A DNA stretch of 8,698 bases from Actinomadura_C sp036008685. GTDB taxonomy: Bacteria > Actinomycetota > Actinomycetes > Streptosporangiales > Streptosporangiaceae. The translations under genes were made by a program, and so were the position numbers. Below are positions 4,724 to 8,698 of this stretch, one piece after another. The stretch is taken from contig DASYNF010000194.1 in assembly GCA_036008685.1 (NCBI GenBank), positions 1 through 8,698 on the forward strand, read 5' to 3'. Numbering within the stretch: position 1 is the stretch's first letter; every line of letters starts with the position of its first letter. The notes under the pieces are model-generated. The model was not told the origin of the DNA. It saw only the letters and a list, made by a program, of their open reading frames with translations, and did not search any database.

Positions 4724-7590
4724 CGCGGTTCGGCAGGTCGTCGCTGCGCCAGCTGGTGCTGGTGTCGACCGCCTGGCGGGAATGGCGCCTCGGTGAGGAC
4801 TCCTGCCGGGCGTTCGACCGGGTCGTGCGCGGCCTCCTCGGGCCGGCGGAGGGCATCGACGGCCGGGCCTGGCTCGCGGAGACCGGGGACGGATCGGTCC
4901 GCCCCGGGCAGTGGCTCAGCGGAGCGCCGGCACGCGAGGAGCTGAAGGCCTTCATCGGGCGGCTGGCCACGGCCGGGGAGCTCGCCGACGACCTGTCCGG
5001 CCGGGCGGAGACGCTCGGTTCCCGGCGGCTCCGGGTGCTGTGCGATCCGGTCCGTACGCGGGCCGTGCTCCCCGGGCCTCCCGGCCAGGAGGCTCCGCCG
5101 TGGACGGCCCTGGACGTGCGGTTCCTGCCGTACGCCGGTGGGTTCCGCGCCCATCTCGGCTTCACGTTCTGGGCCGTACGGCCTCCGTGGCGTCCGCCGG
5201 AGGCCGACAGTGAAACACCGGTGATCGGGTTGGACCGGGTCACCGATCTGCGTACGGCCTTCGAGGGATATGCGGTGAAGGCGACGCGCAATCTCGTCGA
5301 CAAGCACTTCGGGCCGGCCACCACGCTCGTCTGGGGGCGGGAGTACGCGCCCCCGGTCTTCTGGGTGGCCACCCTGGCGAAGGGGCAGCACGACACCCCG
5401 AAATACCTCGAGCGCACCGACGTCGCCGAGCGGCTCGTCCGCCCGCTGCTGGGCCGCGGACCCGGCGACAGTGGTGTCGCCGCCGGGATCCTCAACGGCA
5501 ACGTGCTGGCACTGCGGCTGTTCCGGCAGGAGAGGGACGAGCGCTTCAAGGAGCAGCTCGCGATCCGCCCGGCCTATCTGCTGCTGCCGGGTCTGCACTC
5601 AGAGAACGGGATCACGCCGAAGGACGACTCTTACCGGCAGGTCATCACGTCGCTGACCGAGTTCGAGGCCCGTGCCGCCACGGACATGCACGATATCGAC
5701 GACGCCCTCGAGGTGTGGCGCACCCACGTACAGGTCTATGACAGGATCGCCCGCCAGGCCGCCAGGCTCTGGGACGTGCTGGCCCTGCATCTCCCGGTCC
5801 GCAGCGGCAAGCTCCTCGAGGACGCCCACCGGCCCATCGCGCTGGTCCACCAGACGCTCCTGCAGGGAGTCGCCGACCTGGCCGACCTGGTCAGCCAGGT
5901 GGAGTCGCTCATCACCGAGGTGGACGAGCTCGAGGAGCGGCTCTCGGATCTGGTGGACGAGCGCATCGCCGAGCGTCCGCTCTCGACGTCGCGCCGGAGC
6001 ATCGGGACCTCACTGGCGCAGATGGGCCAGTTCAACAGGCTGCGGCGCCTCAGCTCGGCCGTCGCCGCCGATGCCCGACGGGTGAACGAGCAGTACAAGG
6101 ACATGCTCGCCTCGATCGCACACGCCTTCGACGAGCGGCGGGTCCGTGAGGTCGACGTGCTCCAGCGCGTTGGCTTCTATCTCAGCCTGGCCTTCGGGAT
6201 GACCACGATGGTCACCATCCTCGACTTCGTCCTGAACATCAAGAGCGCACGGCCCCTGCCCGCTCCCTGGAACCTGCTCGCCGGACTGGTCGCCGCGGCG
6301 CTCGCCGTCTTCCTCGCCGACGCCGGGATCAGGGCCGTCCGGATGGTGCGGCACGCACGTGACATCAGCTCGCCAGAATTCCGGGACCGCTACGAGAAGG
6401 TCCTCACCTACCTGCGCGCCTGCTCCACCCGGGAGCTGGACATGCTGACCGTGGCGACCGCTGACCTCAGTCCCGACGACCTGCGGCGCTGGTCGGAGCT
6501 CGACGGTGAGCTCGCGGAGTCCCTGGCGGCACTGTGGGACGAGGCGACCGCGGGACGGCCGGTCCCCGTCGGAGACGCCCGCCTGCCGGCCGAGGACATC
6601 CAACGGCTGGCCAAGGACGTCGAGGAGTGGACCCTGCGGGCGCTCCTCCTGACCGAGCGGCCGCGGAGACTCTGGCACTACCGGCTCCCCAAGCTGACGC
6701 TGCTCTACCGGCACTGCGTGGCTCTTCCGCAGTCCAGGCGATGGAACGCCCCGGCGGCCATCGTGGCCGATGTGGACCTCGAGCGTTCACTGGAGCACAA
6801 CGGCCATACGAGGACCGAGGCTCGGAGCATCGACGCCTACATCGCGGGCCTGGCCGGGTCCCGTGACACCACGGAACGCGCGGATCCGGCCCGGCCCGGC
6901 GAGGCCACGGCGCTGTTGCGGGAGATAGAGCGCGTCATGGACGGCCGGACACCCGCCCGGGAGCTCGACCGGGTGAACCGGGAGTACGTCGGCCGCATGG
7001 TCCGGCGGCTCGTCGACGAGGGCGTGGACCAGTTCATCGACGTCGGGACCGGGATCCCCGGGTCGGACAGCGTGCACGAGATGGCCCCCAGGGCCCGGGT
7101 GGTCTATGTCGACAGCGCCTCGGACGCCGTGGCACAGGGTCAGGCGTTGCTCACCGAGGCCGGCAGAACAAAAGTGATCCAGGCCGACATGCGGCATCCG
7201 GCCTCCGTCTTCTGGGCGGCCCGGGCCAGCGGGCTCATCCGGCTCGACCGGCCCTTGGCCGTGCTGTTCACCCGGGTGCTCGGTCATGTCTCCGACGACG
7301 AAGCGGCCGCGACCGTGGTGGGGTTCGCCACGAACCTCCCGCCGGGCTCCTTCATCGTCATCTCGCACGTGGCGCCGGGCAGCCTCGGCGACGGCGGCCT
7401 GGAGGTCGTGGCGCCGGCGGGCGACGGGCCCGGGACGGAGAGGCTGCGCGGCCGGGATCAGATCCAGCGTTTCTTCGAGGGGCTGGATCTGTGCCCGCCA
7501 GGTGTCGTCGACGTCGCTTTTCCAGCGGGTGTGGCGGCCGCGGACAGCCGCGGCATCCATCTGGTCGGAGGACTCGCCCGTGTGCCCTGA
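4720..7590 (+). CDS. Membrane-anchored multidomain protein with C-terminal DUF574-type SAM methyltransferase domain
   Basis: One uninterrupted frame of 956 residues from GTG 4720. Order seen: N-terminal alpha/beta region (about 8-330) with strands LRQLVLVSTAW, LDVRFLPYAG, TTLVWGRE, VFWVATLAKG and AIRPAYLLLPG; a helical region with leucine heptads suggesting a coiled coil (about 365-417) and further helices to 480; two hydrophobic segments (about 484-506 and 515-537) forming a transmembrane hairpin; a charged helical linker (about 545-695); and a methyltransferase domain (about 701-954). That domain has SAM motif I FIDVGTGIP (772-780), VHE (785-787), VVYVDSA with acidic D798, QADMRHP (821-827), and LPPGSFIVISHVAPG (873-887), which match the DUF574/Methyltransf_19 family. 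Both ends should face the cytoplasm. An ATG at 4576 would add 48 residues, but their third-position GC is much lower than in the body (18 of 48 codons end in A/T), so I reject that extension. The N-terminal part plus hairpin recalls CATRA-type conflict proteins (low confidence). The methyl acceptor is unknown. Confidence 0.75.
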   Translation: MTRFGRSSLRQLVLVSTAWREWRLGEDSCRAFDRVVRGLLGPAEGIDGRAWLAETGDGSVRPGQWLSGAPAREELKAFIGRLATAGELADDLSGRAETLGSRRLRVLCDPVRTRAVLPGPPGQEAPPWTALDVRFLPYAGGFRAHLGFTFWAVRPPWRPPEADSETPVIGLDRVTDLRTAFEGYAVKATRNLVDKHFGPATTLVWGREYAPPVFWVATLAKGQHDTPKYLERTDVAERLVRPLLGRGPGDSGVAAGILNGNVLALRLFRQERDERFKEQLAIRPAYLLLPGLHSENGITPKDDSYRQVITSLTEFEARAATDMHDIDDALEVWRTHVQVYDRIARQAARLWDVLALHLPVRSGKLLEDAHRPIALVHQTLLQGVADLADLVSQVESLITEVDELEERLSDLVDERIAERPLSTSRRSIGTSLAQMGQFNRLRRLSSAVAADARRVNEQYKDMLASIAHAFDERRVREVDVLQRVGFYLSLAFGMTTMVTILDFVLNIKSARPLPAPWNLLAGLVAAALAVFLADAGIRAVRMVRHARDISSPEFRDRYEKVLTYLRACSTRELDMLTVATADLSPDDLRRWSELDGELAESLAALWDEATAGRPVPVGDARLPAEDIQRLAKDVEEWTLRALLLTERPRRLWHYRLPKLTLLYRHCVALPQSRRWNAPAAIVADVDLERSLEHNGHTRTEARSIDAYIAGLAGSRDTTERADPARPGEATALLREIERVMDGRTPARELDRVNREYVGRMVRRLVDEGVDQFIDVGTGIPGSDSVHEMAPRARVVYVDSASDAVAQGQALLTEAGRTKVIQADMRHPASVFWAARASGLIRLDRPLAVLFTRVLGHVSDDEAAATVVGFATNLPPGSFIVISHVAPGSLGDGGLEVVAPAGDGPGTERLRGRDQIQRFFEGLDLCPPGVVDVAFPAGVAAADSRGIHLVGGLARVP
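6169..6330 (+). other. Segment encoding the two-helix transmembrane hairpin
   Basis: Codons for residues about 484-537 of the fusion protein encode two hydrophobic stretches, VGFYLSLAFGMTTMVTILDF onward and NLLAGLVAAALAVFLADAGI. They are separated by a short KSARPLPAP loop. Basic residues flank both outer ends (RVREVDVLQR before, RAVRMVRHAR after). By the positive-inside rule the large N- and C-terminal domains should be cytoplasmic, with only the short loop outside. Confidence 0.75.
6820..7587 (+). other. Segment encoding the DUF574-like methyltransferase domain
   Basis: This part of the fusion encodes a Rossmann-type SAM-binding domain of about 255 residues, nearly the full length of stand-alone DUF574 proteins. 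Motif I, the acidic end of strand 2 (D798), the D823 position and the strand-4/5 region are all present, so SAM binding is likely. The N-terminal family motif, usually close to ARVYDYLLGGKDNF, is altered here to RSIDAYIAGLAGSRD. Confidence 0.75.
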
Positions 7591-7618
7591 CCCGGCGGGC
7601 GGGCGGTGGGTCGCGGCC

Positions 7619-7649
7619 CCGTGGCCCGTCCGGGCCATGGATCTTTTTT
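7619..7649 (+). terminator. Intrinsic terminator after the methyltransferase fusion gene
   Basis: CCGTGGCCCG (7619-7628) pairs with CGGGCCATGG (7631-7640), including one G-T wobble pair, around a very short loop. Three bases later comes a run of six T (7644-7649). The hairpin plus T-tract lies 28 nt after the stop codon and fits a rho-independent terminator read on the + strand. Confidence 0.75.
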
Positions 7650-7860
7650 CGATAACGCTCAGGCGTCCAATTGATTAATCCGGAACGGCCGTTCGATGGT
7701 TCGGCCTCCGTTCCGCGTCGGACTGTAGAACCGACATGAATATTGCGCCGCGTCAATGGCAATAACTGCCAAAACGATGCGAGAACTCGGCTACTCCGCA
7801 AATTGGAATTCCAGTGTATAAGTAAGTCCGTACACTCCAATTCCCCCCTTTGGGAGAGTC
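7650..7860 (+). promoter_or_regulatory. AT-richer, palindrome-dense 5' region of the esterase gene
   Basis: No gene is visible between the terminator and the esterase start. The stretch is clearly AT-richer than the window and carries several symmetric elements: GATTAATC (7673-7680), the perfect 12-bp palindrome GAACGGCCGTTC (7683-7694), an 8-bp stem CGGAACGG/CCGTTCCG (7681-7688 with 7708-7715), GTCGG/CCGAC (7717-7721 with 7731-7735), and TGGAATTCCA (7804-7813). TATAAG (7817-7822) could be a -10 element, but no convincing -35 lies at the proper distance. These look like promoter and operator sequences for the secreted esterase; the assignment is inferred. Confidence 0.45.
7852..7858 (+). promoter_or_regulatory. 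Ribosome binding site of the esterase gene
   Basis: GGGAGAG ends 2 nt before ATG 7861, with its core GGGAG 4 nt away. The start is also fixed by the signal peptide that follows immediately. CTCCAA (7835-7840) can pair with TTTGGGAG around this site (one bulged G), so it may be masked in the mRNA. Confidence 0.6.
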
Positions 7861-8649
7861 ATGCGCGTTCCCCGCCTCCTCGCGCTTACCGCCTCTGCGG
7901 TAGCTTTCACCGTCGGCTTCGCGGTCACCGCCGAATCCGCTTCTGCAGCCGTGAGCTATGTCGCGCTCGGTGATTCCTACTCGTCCGGCCAGGGTGCCGG
8001 CAGCTATGACTCCGCGAGCGGTAACTGCAAGCGCAGCAACAACGCCTATCCGAAGTTGTGGGCGAACGCGCACGCGCCCTCGTCGTTCAAGTTCGTCGCC
8101 TGTGGGGGTGCCACCACGGACACGGTCAGGAGCGGCCAGCTCAGCGCGCTCAGCTCCAGCACCACGCTCGCGAGCGTCTCCGTCGGCGGCAATGACGCCG
8201 GGTTCGCCGGCGTCATGGAGACCTGTGTCATCAGCTCGGACTCGACCTGCATCAACGCGGTCAACAACGCGAAGAGCTACATGCAGAACACCCTCCCCGG
8301 CAAGCTCGACTCGATCTACCGCGACATCGACTCCCGGGCGCCCTCGGCGCGCGTCGTGGTCCTCGGCTACCCCCGCCTCTACAAGATCGTGAGCGTCTGC
8401 GTGGGGCTCAGCAACACCAAGCGCAACGCCCTCAACGGCGCGGCGGACCTGCTGGACTCCGTGATCGCGAGCGCCACCTCGCGGGCCGGCTTCGTCTGGT
8501 CCGACGTTCGTGACGAGTTCTCCGGCCACGAACTGTGCACCGGCGACGGGTGGCTCAACGCGGTGACGTGGCCGATCGGCGACTCCTACCACCCGACGGC
8601 CCTGGGACAGCGCAGCGGTTACCTCCCCGCGCTGGAGTCCTCGGACTGA
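7861..8649 (+). CDS. Secreted SGNH/GDSL-family esterase/lipase
   Basis: A 262-aa secreted hydrolase. An N-terminal Sec signal peptide has basic MRVPR, a hydrophobic core and a likely cleavage after ESASA (25-29). The mature enzyme begins at once with block I VALGDSYSSG, where S39 is the nucleophile. Block II is CGGATT (81-86), giving the oxyanion glycine. Block III is VGGND (108-112), with N111. Block V is DSYHPTALGQ, with D241 and H244 completing the catalytic set. Six cysteines (56, 81, 122, 130, 180, 226) are placed to form three disulfides, as in streptomycete extracellular esterases and lipases of this family. It should hydrolyse ester or acyl bonds outside the cell; the substrate (lipid, cutin/suberin-like or acetyl ester) is not determinable. 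It lies beyond a terminator and has its own 5' region, so it is probably monocistronic. Some codon choices near the start are less GC-biased than in the other genes. Confidence 0.92.
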   Translation: MRVPRLLALTASAVAFTVGFAVTAESASAAVSYVALGDSYSSGQGAGSYDSASGNCKRSNNAYPKLWANAHAPSSFKFVACGGATTDTVRSGQLSALSSSTTLASVSVGGNDAGFAGVMETCVISSDSTCINAVNNAKSYMQNTLPGKLDSIYRDIDSRAPSARVVVLGYPRLYKIVSVCVGLSNTKRNALNGAADLLDSVIASATSRAGFVWSDVRDEFSGHELCTGDGWLNAVTWPIGDSYHPTALGQRSGYLPALESSD

Positions 8650-8654
8650 CGATC

Positions 8655-8687
8655 GGGCATTGCCCTCTCGCGGCTCTCGACGAGCCG
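8655..8687 (+). terminator. Possible hairpin terminator after the esterase gene
   Basis: Two small stems follow the stop codon: GGGC/GCCC (8655-8658 with 8662-8665) and the perfect CGGCTC/GAGCCG (8671-8676 with 8682-8687, loop of 5). There is no T-run before the window ends, so termination function is tentative. Confidence 0.35.
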
Positions 8688-8698
8688 GCGGCCGGGGC

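Noticed and set aside
3444..5598. Long minus-strand frames opposite the kinase and the start of the methyltransferase fusion
   Set aside because: Composition typical of shadows in GC-rich DNA, no ribosome site or motif, and the + strand genes are clear.
1..8698. Mobile elements, CRISPR arrays, tRNA or rRNA genes
   Set aside because: No transposase or integrase motif, no regularly spaced direct repeats, and no cloverleaf or rRNA-like sequence was seen on either strand.

Overview
The window is high-GC DNA with strongly G/C-ending codons. It carries an F420-type flavin/deazaflavin reductase fold, a DUF574-type methyltransferase and a Sec-secreted SGNH esterase. Together these point to a filamentous actinomycete (a Streptosporangiales/Streptomycetales-like chromosome); the species cannot be told from the sequence. 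No tRNA, rRNA, CRISPR array, insertion sequence or integrase is visible.

Left part (1-2510): an IclR-family repressor-like gene (+) runs tail to tail into a small PPOX-class, probably F420-dependent, oxidoreductase (-), and the two coding ends overlap by 19 bp. A ketopantoate-reductase-family gene (+) lies divergently from the oxidoreductase. These look like separate metabolic and regulatory genes. Centre (2596-4544): a compact two-gene pseudouridine salvage operon, psuG (pseudouridine-5'-phosphate glycosidase) followed by a PfkB-family kinase, probably psuK, with a 19-bp overlap. The kinase would phosphorylate pseudouridine, and the glycosidase would split the product into uracil and ribose 5-phosphate. 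The operon appears to start from a leaderless promoter. It ends in a perfect 16-bp inverted repeat that contains the kinase stop codon.

Right-centre (4655-7649): the most unusual part. A 956-residue single-ORF protein combines a soluble alpha/beta N-terminal region, a helical coiled-coil region, a two-helix transmembrane hairpin, a helical linker and a C-terminal S-adenosylmethionine methyltransferase domain of the DUF574 (Methyltransf_19) type. It looks like a membrane-anchored sensor/effector. Its architecture recalls actinobacterial conflict-system proteins of the CATRA kind, but that link is only a suggestion. Its translation appears to be coupled (GTGA overlap) to a 22-codon leader ORF that has the best Shine-Dalgarno of the region. 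It is followed by a hairpin plus T6 intrinsic terminator.

Right end (7650-8698): a relatively AT-rich, palindrome-dense 5' region precedes a secreted SGNH/GDSL esterase with a clear signal peptide, complete catalytic blocks and six cysteines. Small hairpins follow its stop codon.
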